In this document: one piece after another, positions 7,883-17,200 of the stretch
Layout of the letters: each line of letters opens with the position of its first letter
Position numbering within the stretch: position 1 is the first letter of the stretch
Assembly: GCA_903882825.1 (NCBI GenBank)
Contig: CAIRYL010000134.1
Location: forward strand, 1-29,134
DNA: 29,134 nt
DNA from: an uncultured Candidatus Peregrinibacteria bacterium
GTDB taxonomy: Bacteria; Patescibacteriota; Gracilibacteria; CAIRYL01
Reading direction: 5' to 3'
Made by a program: the position numbers and the translations under genes
Notes under the pieces: model-generated
Told to the model about the DNA's origin: nothing
The model's database searches: none
What the model saw: only the letters and a program-made list of their open reading frames with translations

Positions 7883-8956
7883 ATGCTTCTGGATTCTCTT
7901 TTCCTCAAAAAATTATCTCCTGACACTTTTTTTATTTCCAATTGGCATAATATTGGATATCTTACAGGTTTTTGGGGAAGTTTTGGAAAAGTGCTTCTTT
8001 TTAAAAATGGAGAAATAATTCTCTTTTCAGATGCGAGATATTCTCTTTTGGCACACAAACTTTGTGAAAAAAATGGCATGGAATACGTTGAAATTTCCCC
8101 AAAAGATAATTTTTGGAAAGAATTTTTGGAAAGAAAAAATATAAAAATAGTAGGTATAGAAGCTGATCATGTCACTCTTTCCCAATTTCAACGTTTAAAA
8201 AAGGTATTTGGAAAAAATGTGGTACTCAAAAAAACAAAGAATCTGATGGAAAATCTCCGAAAAATAAAGTCCGAAGAAGAAATTTCTCTCCTCCAAAAGT
8301 CTGCGGTGCTGAATGACTTAGCACTGCAAAAAACTATTCCTTTTTTGAAAGAAGGGGTAACAGAGCAAGAAATTGCATGGATCTTTGAAAAAATTACTCG
8401 AGAAGAGCTAGGTGCAGAAAAACTGGCGTTTTCAACCATTGTGGCATTTGGAAAAAACTCTGCGATTCCTCATCATTCGCCTATATCCCAAAAACTTCAA
8501 AAAAATATGCCAGTTCTGATTGATTGTGGAGTCCAAAAAAACAAATATTGTTCAGATATGACGAGATGTTTTTGGTATGGAAAGCCTTCTGTAGAATGGA
8601 TTTATGCATACGAACTGGTTTTAAAGGCACAAAAAGAAGGAATGCAAAAAATACAAACTGGGAATTCTTTTTCAGATCCAGACATTATAGCACGGGAAAT
8701 ATTTGGAGAAAAAGAATCATATTTTACTCATTCTTTTGGACATGGCGTAGGACTCGAAATTCATGAAATGCCGTCTTTATCAGCATTATCAAAAGGAAAA
8801 TTTTTAAAAAATATGGTCGTCACGGCAGAGCCAGGATTATATTTCCCTGAAAAATTTGGAATTCGAATAGAAGATATGTGCATTGTTCAAGAAAAACAAA
8901 ATCCCGAATGTTTTTCCAAATCTCCAAAAGATATTTCCAAAATAGTACTCTGCTAG
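7883..8956 (+). CDS. M24-family metallopeptidase, Xaa-Pro aminopeptidase type
   Basis: A 357-aa cytoplasmic peptidase that would remove an N-terminal residue before proline. It has a creatinase-like N-terminal domain (about 1-130) and a pita-bread catalytic domain (about 135-350). All five expected metal ligands are visible: Asp214 and Asp225 (IDCGVQ...CSDMTR), His287 (HSFGHGVGLEIHE), Glu316 (TAEPGLYF) and Glu330 (IRIED). The length matches PepQ/YpdF-like aminopeptidases. The gene ends in TAG just before the long rpoB leader. Exact specificity (Xaa-Pro dipeptidase or aminopeptidase) cannot be decided here. Confidence 0.9.
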   Translation: MLLDSLFLKKLSPDTFFISNWHNIGYLTGFWGSFGKVLLFKNGEIILFSDARYSLLAHKLCEKNGMEYVEISPKDNFWKEFLERKNIKIVGIEADHVTLSQFQRLKKVFGKNVVLKKTKNLMENLRKIKSEEEISLLQKSAVLNDLALQKTIPFLKEGVTEQEIAWIFEKITREELGAEKLAFSTIVAFGKNSAIPHHSPISQKLQKNMPVLIDCGVQKNKYCSDMTRCFWYGKPSVEWIYAYELVLKAQKEGMQKIQTGNSFSDPDIIAREIFGEKESYFTHSFGHGVGLEIHEMPSLSALSKGKFLKNMVVTAEPGLYFPEKFGIRIEDMCIVQEKQNPECFSKSPKDISKIVLC

Positions 8957-9098
8957 TTTTTTAAAAAAAAATTTGCATTTCCTATGAAAGTAGGGAAAAA
9001 TACAGCGCACACTGCCGTAAAATCCTTCCAGTACTCATTGTGTAAATCTTTTGGAGGGGCATGGCAAAAATGTTTTTTTGACATTTTTTTGTTTTTCA
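8957..9098 (+). promoter_or_regulatory. rpoB leader with purine-rich site, six-codon ORF and AU hairpin
   Basis: This 142-bp leader precedes rpoB. GGAGGGG at 9053-9059 is the best anti-Shine-Dalgarno match in the window, yet it sits 39 nt before the rpoB start. Just after it, ATG 9061 opens a six-codon frame (MAKMFF) ending in TGA at 9079-9081. The end of that frame overlaps an 8-bp AU-rich hairpin (9066-9073 with 9081-9088) followed by T residues. The layout resembles an attenuator or a leader peptide, but the hairpin is weak and the 3-nt spacing from GGAGG to ATG 9061 is short. A -35-like TTGCAT at 8973 has no convincing -10. Confidence 0.35.
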
Positions 9099-12000
9099 AT
9101 GCCCTCTTCTCATGCAATTGTTCCAAAAACTCATAAAAATTTTACCAAATCCGTAAATGGAAGATTTTTCTTCGCCGAAGGTGAAGATAATTTGCCGTTA
9201 CCAGATTTAGTACGAATTCAGCTGGATTCATACGAAAAATTTTTACAAGAAGGTATTAAAGAGCTTTTAGAAGAGCTTACTCCTATTACTGACTTTTCTG
9301 GGAAAAAAATGGAAATCCATTTTTTAAGACATTCTCTTGAAAAATCAAAAGTAGATCCTGAAACCGCCAAAAGAAAAAATATATCGTACGAAGCGAACTT
9401 AAAAGTAGAGGTAAAACTTATTAACCGAGAAACAGGAGAAATTAAGCAACAAGAAGTTTTTTTAGGGGTACTTCCGCTGATGACCGACAAAGGAACATTT
9501 ATTATTAACGGAATCGAACGAGTAGTGGTAAACCAAATTGTGCGGTCTCCTGGAGCATTTTTCTCTGCGAGTACTGCGGTTCCTGGTCGTTATAATGCAA
9601 AAATAATTCCAAAAAGAGGTGCATGGCTTGAAATTGAGACCGATAAAAAAGGTGTTATGTATGCAAAAATAGATCGCAAAAGAAAATTCCCAGCAACACA
9701 GCTTCTCCGTGTTTTTGGGTATGATACTGACAAAAAAATATTAGGAGTTTTTAAAGATTTTTCTCCCCAAATTAAAGAATTACTTCTGGCAACACTTGAA
9801 AAAGATCATGCAAAACTTCCAGAAGATGCGTATCAAAGTATTTATAAAAAAATTCGTCCAGGAGATTTAGCAACTGCAGAAAATGCAAAATCTTTAATTG
9901 ATGGTTTATTTTTTGATTTTAAACGATACGATTTTGGACCCATTGCGCGATACAAAATGAATAAACGGTTCGGACTTACTACTCCGGATACAATGGAAAA
10001 TAGAGTCTTTCAATCATCTGATTTTGTAGCAGTTCTTGGCGAACTCCTTCGTTTAAATGCCGAAGGTGGAGAAGCGGATGATATTGATCATCTTTCCAAT
10101 AGACGAATTAGAAGTGTGGGAGAATTAGTTCAAAATAAATTTCGAGTAGGACTTTTACGAGTAGACCGTATTGCAAAAGACAGAATGACAGTGGTGGATA
10201 TGGAAACCGTTGCTCCTACACAACTCGTAAATTCACGCCCTATTACGGCAGCCATGAGAGAATTTTTTGCAAGTTCTCAGCTTTCTCAATTCATGGACCA
10301 AATTAATCCTTTGGCAGAATTGGCACACAAGCGTCGTATTTCTGCAATGGGACCTGGTGGACTTTCACGAGAACGAGCAGGATTTGATGTTCGAGACGTG
10401 CATCCTTCTCATTATGGACGTATTTGTCCTATTGCTACACCAGAAGGACCAAATATTGGACTTGTTTTACATTTTGCGACGTATGCTCAGGTAAATCAGT
10501 ATGGATTTATAGAAACCCCTCTTCAAAAAGTATCCTATAGCGTTCCAGCACAACAAAAAGCACTGGAAGGAAGAATTTTAAAAGAAGAAATTGAAAAAGT
10601 AGGGAAACCAGGAGATTATATTACGCCTGAATTAGCATCAAAAATAGTGAAGGTGAAAAAGAAAGATGAGGAAGTAAAAGTATATCCTTTCTTAAATGGT
10701 GAAATTGAGTATATTGAGGCAGAAATGGAGAAAAATTATGTTATTGCTCCATTAAGTGCTCGACGAGATAAAGACAATAATATTTTAGATGAAAGTATTC
10801 CTGCTAGAAAAAACGGAGAAGCTTCGTTTATATTAGCGGAAGAAATTACTCATTTTGATATTTCTTCAAAACAAATTATTTCTGAAACGACTGCGCTCAT
10901 CCCTTTCCTAGAGCACGATGATAACACTCGTGCATCGATGGGATCAAACATGCAACGGCAATCTGTTCCTATTGTCAGCCCTGAATCCCCTATTGTAGGA
11001 ACCGGTCTTGAGCATGATGTTGCGCGTTTTTCCGGACAATGTGTTGTAGCCGAAGAAGATGGAGAAATAACTTCTTGTGATGCCACTCAGGTGTCAGTGC
11101 AGTATGAAAGTGGACGTAAAAAAACATATCCTGTCCCAAATTATGTACGATCAAATCAAACCACTTGTTTTCATTCTCGCCCCAATGTTATTACCGGACA
11201 AATAGTAAAAGCGGGAGATATTCTTCTTAGCGGAGCCTCTGCAGACAATGGAGATCTTTCACTCGGAAGGAATTTATTGGTAGCGTACATGGCTTGGTGT
11301 GGATATAACTTTGAGGATGCTATTATTATTTCAGATCAAGTGGCACATAATGGTCTTTACGATTCTATTCATATTGAAAGCTTTACGATGGATGTACGAG
11401 AAACAAAGCTCGGGAATGAAATCGTTACGAGAGATATTCCAAATGTGGGGGAAGCAAAATTAAAAGATTTAGATGAAGACGGTGTTGTACGAATTGGAGC
11501 ATGGGTAAATGATGGAGATATTCTAGTCGGGAAAATTACTCCAAAAGGAGAAACCGAACTTACTCCTGAAGAACGCTTATTACAGGCAATTTTTGGAGAA
11601 AAAGCAAAAGATGTTCGAGATTCTTCTCTTCGTCTTCCAGGAGGAGAAGGAGGAAAAGTTATTGATATCCAGGTATTTACACGAGAAAACGGAGATGATC
11701 TTCCACAAGGGGTTTTACAACAAACTCGCGTTTTTGTAGCTCAAACCAGACGGGTACAAGTAGGAGATAAAATGGCAGGAAGACATGGAAATAAAGGAGT
11801 AATTTCTCGTATTGTTTCCCGTGAAGATATGCCATTTTTGCCAGATGGAACACCAGTAGATATTATTTTAAATCCATTAGGAGTGGCATCTCGTATGAAT
11901 ATTGGGCAAATTTTAGAAACACACTTAGGTTGGGCAGGGAAAAAACTCGGAATTAAATTTGCAACACCGGCATTAGATGGTATTCCTGCAACAGATATTT

Positions 12001-12650
12001 CAAATTTCCTAAAAGATGCCGATTTACCAGAGGACGGAAAGATTCAATTATATGACGGACGAACAGGAGAACCATTTTGTCATAAAACAACGGTGGGAGT
12101 GGCATATATGCTCAAACTCAATCACTTAGTGGAAGATAAACTTCATGCTCGATCAGTAGGACCTTATTCTATTGTGACGCAACAACCATTAGGAGGAAAA
12201 GCCCAACACGGAGGACAGCGATTCGGAGAAATGGAAGTATGGGCACTCGAAGCATACGCGGCCGCATATACACTTCAAGAAATGCTCACCATTAAATCAG
12301 ATGATGTAGTAGGGCGTGCAAAAGCATATGAAGCAATTGTAAAAGATTTAGAACTTCAAACCCCCTCTGTTCCAGAATCATTTAATGTTCTTCTTCATGA
12401 ACTTCGAGCCCTCGGATTAGAGGTAGACCTTTTAGAAGAAGGAGAAGAAGGATATCATCCAATAGAGCTTAAAATTCACGAAATAGAAGATGATGATATA
12501 GAAATTCCTGAAGAAGATAAGGTGGAGGAATTGGAAGATTTAGTACATGAAACAGATGAAGAATTTGAAGAAGAAGTTCAAGGAAATTTTATTTCTGAGA
12601 AAGAAGGGGAGGAGGAAGATGTATATGTTGAAGAAACTGAAGAAATTTAA
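9099..12650 (+). CDS. rpoB: DNA-directed RNA polymerase subunit beta
   Basis: RNA polymerase beta subunit, 1183 aa from ATG 9099. The in-frame TTG at 9051 would add 16 unrelated residues upstream of the recognisable beta N-terminus. Landmarks: the rifampicin pocket (SSQLSQFMDQ to HKRRISAMGPGGL, about 10270-10360), ATPEGPNIGL, the GEKAKDVRDSSLRLPGGEGG segment, KMAGRHGNKGV and the C-terminal clamp ending near LLHELRALGLEV. An acidic tail of about 60 residues follows, rich in Glu and Asp, beyond the usual end. Four positions in or near the rifampicin pocket differ from E. coli. It is followed by ssb, not rpoC, at 38 bp. Confidence 0.98.
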   Translation: MPSSHAIVPKTHKNFTKSVNGRFFFAEGEDNLPLPDLVRIQLDSYEKFLQEGIKELLEELTPITDFSGKKMEIHFLRHSLEKSKVDPETAKRKNISYEANLKVEVKLINRETGEIKQQEVFLGVLPLMTDKGTFIINGIERVVVNQIVRSPGAFFSASTAVPGRYNAKIIPKRGAWLEIETDKKGVMYAKIDRKRKFPATQLLRVFGYDTDKKILGVFKDFSPQIKELLLATLEKDHAKLPEDAYQSIYKKIRPGDLATAENAKSLIDGLFFDFKRYDFGPIARYKMNKRFGLTTPDTMENRVFQSSDFVAVLGELLRLNAEGGEADDIDHLSNRRIRSVGELVQNKFRVGLLRVDRIAKDRMTVVDMETVAPTQLVNSRPITAAMREFFASSQLSQFMDQINPLAELAHKRRISAMGPGGLSRERAGFDVRDVHPSHYGRICPIATPEGPNIGLVLHFATYAQVNQYGFIETPLQKVSYSVPAQQKALEGRILKEEIEKVGKPGDYITPELASKIVKVKKKDEEVKVYPFLNGEIEYIEAEMEKNYVIAPLSARRDKDNNILDESIPARKNGEASFILAEEITHFDISSKQIISETTALIPFLEHDDNTRASMGSNMQRQSVPIVSPESPIVGTGLEHDVARFSGQCVVAEEDGEITSCDATQVSVQYESGRKKTYPVPNYVRSNQTTCFHSRPNVITGQIVKAGDILLSGASADNGDLSLGRNLLVAYMAWCGYNFEDAIIISDQVAHNGLYDSIHIESFTMDVRETKLGNEIVTRDIPNVGEAKLKDLDEDGVVRIGAWVNDGDILVGKITPKGETELTPEERLLQAIFGEKAKDVRDSSLRLPGGEGGKVIDIQVFTRENGDDLPQGVLQQTRVFVAQTRRVQVGDKMAGRHGNKGVISRIVSREDMPFLPDGTPVDIILNPLGVASRMNIGQILETHLGWAGKKLGIKFATPALDGIPATDISNFLKDADLPEDGKIQLYDGRTGEPFCHKTTVGVAYMLKLNHLVEDKLHARSVGPYSIVTQQPLGGKAQHGGQRFGEMEVWALEAYAAAYTLQEMLTIKSDDVVGRAKAYEAIVKDLELQTPSVPESFNVLLHELRALGLEVDLLEEGEEGYHPIELKIHEIEDDDIEIPEEDKVEELEDLVHETDEEFEEEVQGNFISEKEGEEEDVYVEETEEI

Positions 12651-12688
12651 AAAACTAATATTCTTTTTACCCTTTCTTTTTTTTGAAT

Positions 12689-13120
12689 ATGAGAACAGTA
12701 AATACGGTTATTCTTCTCGGAAATATTGCTCGGATTCCTTTGGTGCGAACCACCGCAAATGGAAAGAAATTTTCGACCTTTGTTCTGGCTACACATCGAG
12801 AATGGGTAGAAGGCGAGGAGAGGAAAAGCACTCCTGAATTTCATAATATTGTTGCCTGGGGAAATTTGGCAGAAATAGCAGATAATTTTTGTAGCAAAGG
12901 TCGTCTTGTATACATTGAAGGATATTTAAAAACCCGGAGTTGGGAACATGAAAATGGAGCGAAGATTTTTAGAACAGAAGTCGTAGCTACCAATATTATT
13001 GCGCTGAATAAACCTGCAGGACACGAAGGGGAAGAAGTGGAGATTCCGGATGTCATGAGCATTGATGAAGATGATTTTTTTGCCACCAATGATGCTGATT
13101 TTGAAGAAGTAAAAATTTAA
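12689..13120 (+). CDS. ssb: Single-stranded DNA-binding protein
   Basis: A 143-aa SSB with one OB fold (about 1-107): NTVILLGNIARIP at the start, HRE-W in the L12 region, then FHNIVAWGNLAE and GRLVYIEGYLKTRSWE. It coats single-stranded DNA in replication and repair. ATG 12689 is chosen over the in-frame TTG two codons upstream. The C-terminal region is short and acidic (IDEDDFF...DADFEEVKI) but lacks the DDDIPF-type tip that recruits partner proteins in most bacteria. It lies between rpoB and the SLH gene, 38 bp after rpoB, so co-transcription with rpoB is likely. Confidence 0.95.
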   Translation: MRTVNTVILLGNIARIPLVRTTANGKKFSTFVLATHREWVEGEERKSTPEFHNIVAWGNLAEIADNFCSKGRLVYIEGYLKTRSWEHENGAKIFRTEVVATNIIALNKPAGHEGEEVEIPDVMSIDEDDFFATNDADFEEVKI

Positions 13121-13169
13121 TATTCTCTTCTTTTTTTGTGTTTTTTCTCTCTTCTTTTCCTCTTTTATA

Positions 13170-14195
13170 ATGTTCCATAAGTTTCTTCCTCTATTTGCCG
13201 TTAGCTTTCTCTTTTTCTTTTCTTCTTCTGCTTTGGCACAAAGTTTTTCCGACGTGCCAGCAAGTCACCCATACGCCGAAGCTATTGAATATGTAAAAAC
13301 ACAAAGTATTGTGAGCGGATACCGTGATGGAACTTTTAAACCTGACTCAACAATAAACCGTGCAGAGTTTTTAAAAATTCTTTTGGAAGCTAAAATTAAA
13401 AATTCAGATATTATCCTAAATTGTATAGAACAGCCTTTTTCTGATGTTCTTATTACCGAATGGTACGCTGACTATACCTGCTTTGCAAAGGAACAAGGGA
13501 TTATTAAGGGGTACAATGATGGAACATTTAGACCCACTCAGAATATTTCGTTTGCAGAAGCATCAAAAATTATTGTGAATACGATGATTGAAAAAACTGA
13601 TTCTGGCGTTGGAGAAATTTGGTATGAACCATTTATAGGAAAACTTGAAATGAGAAATGCTATTCCAGATTCTCTAATTCTGTTTAAAGGTCCCAGCGAT
13701 GCTGGATACAAAGAATCAGCAAATATTACGAGAGGGGAAATGGCATACCTTATATACTCTATTACTCATGATGGAGATTTACCACTCGTGCCTTGTGCAA
13801 ATTTTGGAGGACAAAATACTATTCAAACTACAAATCTTCAAAAAGTTGGAGCATATGATGTTTCCATTCAGCCTTCATGTATTATTATTTTAGATCCAGT
13901 AAAAAAAGAATATGCTGTTTTTGACTATTCTGGAGAGTTTCAAAAATCAGTATTAGATAATACTATGTCAATTCCTGGCTCAAGTCTTATATCAGGAGGT
14001 TTTAATGTCTCCCTCCAAGGGAAAATACTGACTATGAATATTTGGAAGATTTCCGATGCCCAAAATTATGCAAATCAAGAGATGGGACCAGTCTCACTTC
14101 CAACAGGATCTTTTTTCTCTTCTGATTCAGAATGGGAATCTATTGCTAAAAAAATAGACACAAAAACATTCAATCTTTCTTTTCAAAATTATTAA
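13170..14195 (+). CDS. Secreted S-layer homology (SLH) domain protein
   Basis: A 341-aa exported protein. The signal peptide is residues 1-23 with a cut after SSSALA. SLH repeat 1 is about 25-75 (FSDVPASHPYAEAI...GYRDGTFKPD), repeat 2 about 88-140 (FSDVLITEWYAD...GYNDGTFRPTQ), and repeat 3 is degenerate (about 150-198, ending ITRGEMAYLIYSI). The C-terminal 140 residues are beta-rich with no recognised domain. SLH triplets anchor proteins to cell-wall polymers, so this is probably a surface protein held at the envelope. Its place between ssb and rpoC is functionally unrelated and unexpected. Confidence 0.9.
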   Translation: MFHKFLPLFAVSFLFFFSSSALAQSFSDVPASHPYAEAIEYVKTQSIVSGYRDGTFKPDSTINRAEFLKILLEAKIKNSDIILNCIEQPFSDVLITEWYADYTCFAKEQGIIKGYNDGTFRPTQNISFAEASKIIVNTMIEKTDSGVGEIWYEPFIGKLEMRNAIPDSLILFKGPSDAGYKESANITRGEMAYLIYSITHDGDLPLVPCANFGGQNTIQTTNLQKVGAYDVSIQPSCIIILDPVKKEYAVFDYSGEFQKSVLDNTMSIPGSSLISGGFNVSLQGKILTMNIWKISDAQNYANQEMGPVSLPTGSFFSSDSEWESIAKKIDTKTFNLSFQNY

Positions 14196-14247
14196 TTAGT
14201 ACCATTTATCTTTTTTTAAAATCGCCCATTCCTTTCTTTCCTCCCTT

Positions 14248-17200
14248 ATGACCGCCACTTCCAATACACCTCCTAAAAAAGATTTTTCAGCAGTAATGCT
14301 CAAAATCGCCTCTCCTGATAAAATTCTGCAATGGTCTCATGGAGAAGTAACCAAGCCAGAAACAATTAACTATCGTACTCAGCGCCCTGAACTGGATGGG
14401 CTTTTTTGTGAACGAATTTTTGGACCTACGAAAAACTGGGAATGTTACTGTGGAAAATACAAACGAATCCGATATAAAGGAGTAGTTTGTGAAAAATGTG
14501 GAGTAGAAGTCACTAGAGCAGTGGTTCGACGAGAACGAATGGGGCATATTTCATTAGCGGTTCCCGTAGCACATACGTGGTTTTTGCGTTCCACTCCTTC
14601 ACGAATTGGGCTTCTTTTAGACCTTTCTGTAAAACTTTTGGAGCAAATTGTTTATTTTGCATCCTATATTGTTATGTCTGTTCATGAAGATGAGAAAAAA
14701 ACAGCACACGAAGAATTGGAATCTCAATTCAAGTCTTATAAAGCAAAAATTCAAGATGAATACAAAATAGGTGAAAATACGCTCAAAGTAGAAATTCGGG
14801 ATGGACAAAAAAAACAAAAAGATTTGGATGAGTTTGAAGCACAAGTAGCAGAAAGAATTGAAGAACTGCGAGATGCTCATGAAAAAGCAAAAGCAGAAAT
14901 AGAGAGAATTCAAGTAGGTATGGTACTTACCGAAGTAGAATACCGAAATTTAAGTATGAAATTTGGACATGTTTTTCGTGCTGGAACTGGTTCTGAGAGT
15001 ATTCGAATAATGCTTGAAGAAATTGATTTAGATAAAGAAATTTTAAAATTAGAAGAAGAAAAAGATTCCAGTAGTGGACAAAAACAAACAAAAGCAATGC
15101 GAAATATTCGATTTCTTTCCTCTCTTCAACGAGCTGGAATTCGTCCAGAATGGATGATTTTAAAAGAATTACCAGTTATTCCTCCTGATATTCGCCCAAT
15201 GGTACAACTTGATGGAGGACGATTTGCAGCATCTGATCTCAATGATTTATATCGAAGAATTATTAACCGTAATAATCGGTTAAAACGACTCATGACTATT
15301 GGAGCTCCAGAAGTGATTTGTAGAAATGAAAAAAGAATGCTTCAGGAAGCCATTGATACGCTTATAAATAATTCTCCTCGCGCTGGAAGAGCGGTATTTT
15401 CCACCGATCGTCGAAAATTGAGATCTCTTTCGGATATGTTAAAGGGAAAACAAGGACGATTCCGACAAAACTTGCTCGGAAAACGAGTAGATTATTCTGG
15501 TCGATCGGTTATTGTGGTTGGACCACAGCTAAAACTTCATCAGTGTGGCCTTCCAAAAGAAATGGCTTTGAAACTTTTTAAACCATTTATTATTGGAAAG
15601 CTTATTCAGCGGGAATATTCCCATAACGTGAAGGGTGCTGAAAAAATTATTCAATCTGGAGAAAAAGTGGTGTGGGATATTTTGGAAGAAGTAACGCATG
15701 ATAAATATGTACTCCTCAACCGAGCACCGACACTTCACCGTTTAGGTATTCAGGCGTTTGCTCCGGTATTAGTAGAAGGAAAGGCAATTCAGGTACATCC
15801 GTTAGTATGTGCAGCATTTAATGCCGATTTTGATGGAGACCAAATGGCAGTTCATCTTCCTCTTTCTGAGAAATCTCAAAAAGAAGCGAAAACGGTCATG
15901 CTTTCTTCTCGAAATTTATTAAAGCCATCTTCTGGAGATCCTGTTATTACTCCAACTCAAGATATTATTTTGGGAGTATATTTTTTAACACAAGTCCATG
16001 ATGGGAAAAAAGGAGAAGGAAGTATCTTTTGTGATGAAAAAGAAGCCATTTATGCGTATCAAACAGGAAATATTGATGTTCAAGCAAAAATAAAAGTTCC
16101 AGTACGTGGAGCACTTATTGAAACTTCTGTTGGAAGACTTTTATTTAACGAAGTACTTCCCAGCGAGCTTGAATTTCAAAATTCAACATTCCGAAAAAAA
16201 CAAGTAGAAGCACTTATTTTTAGAATTTTTTCAGAGATTGGAGTGGAGGCAACTGCAAACACAGCAGATGCGATTAAAAAAATAGGATTTGAGTATGCGA
16301 CACTTTCTGGTATTTCCATTGGTGCTGGCGATATGCTTATCCCACACGAACGAGATGCTATTTTGGAAAAGTCTACCGCCCAAGTTTCAAAAATTTCTGA
16401 TTTCTTTGCAAAAGGAATTATTACTGCCAATGAAAGATATAGTCATTCTATTAAAGTTTGGGCAGTTGCTAAAAATGAACTCACCGGTGTGATGATTAAG
16501 AATTTTGAAAAATATCCAGAAAACGATATTTATTACATGATTGATTCTGGAGCTCGAGGAAACTGGGGACAAATTACACAGCTCTGTGGAATGAAAGGGC
16601 TTGTTGCAAATCCAGGAGGAAAAACTATTGAACTCCCGATTAAATCAAATTTAAAAGATGGTTTTTCGATTTTGGAATACTTTATTGCGACTCATGGAGG
16701 ACGAAAAGGAAAATCAGATACTGCCCTTAAAACTGCTGAAGCAGGATATCTCACTCGTCGTTTAGTAGATTCTGTTCAAGACGTAGTAGTCCGAGAACAT
16801 GATTGTGGAAATACCACAGCATATATTATTACTCGAAAGGGATCAGAGGCACTGGGGGTTGATTTTGCAGATCGTATTTTTGGACGACGCCTTGTTGCTC
16901 CGGTAACAAATCCAGAAACAGGTGAAATTATTGCAGATGCAGGAGAAGAAATTACACTCAATATCGCTGGTATTATTCATACTTCAAAATGTCCAGAAGT
17001 ATCGGTTCGATCAGTATTAGATTGCCGAAGCGAACGGGGTGTTTGCCAACAATGTTATGGAAGAGATTTAGGAAATAATGCAGAAGTGAAAATAGGAACA
17101 CCAGTAGGAATTATTGCCGCACAATCTATTGGAGAGCCTGGAACTCAGCTGACGATGAGAACCTTCCACATGGGAGGAGTAGCAGACGCCGCAGATATTA

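Noticed and set aside
9078..9083. TTGACA before rpoB
   Set aside because: It is only about 16 nt before the ATG, with no -10 box between; it is part of the hairpin and T-run.
13166..13171. TATAAT overlapping the SLH gene start (also at the hisA start, 21503-21508)
   Set aside because: A -10 box over the start codon would initiate inside the gene, and no -35 box is at the right distance. Expected by chance in AT-rich DNA.
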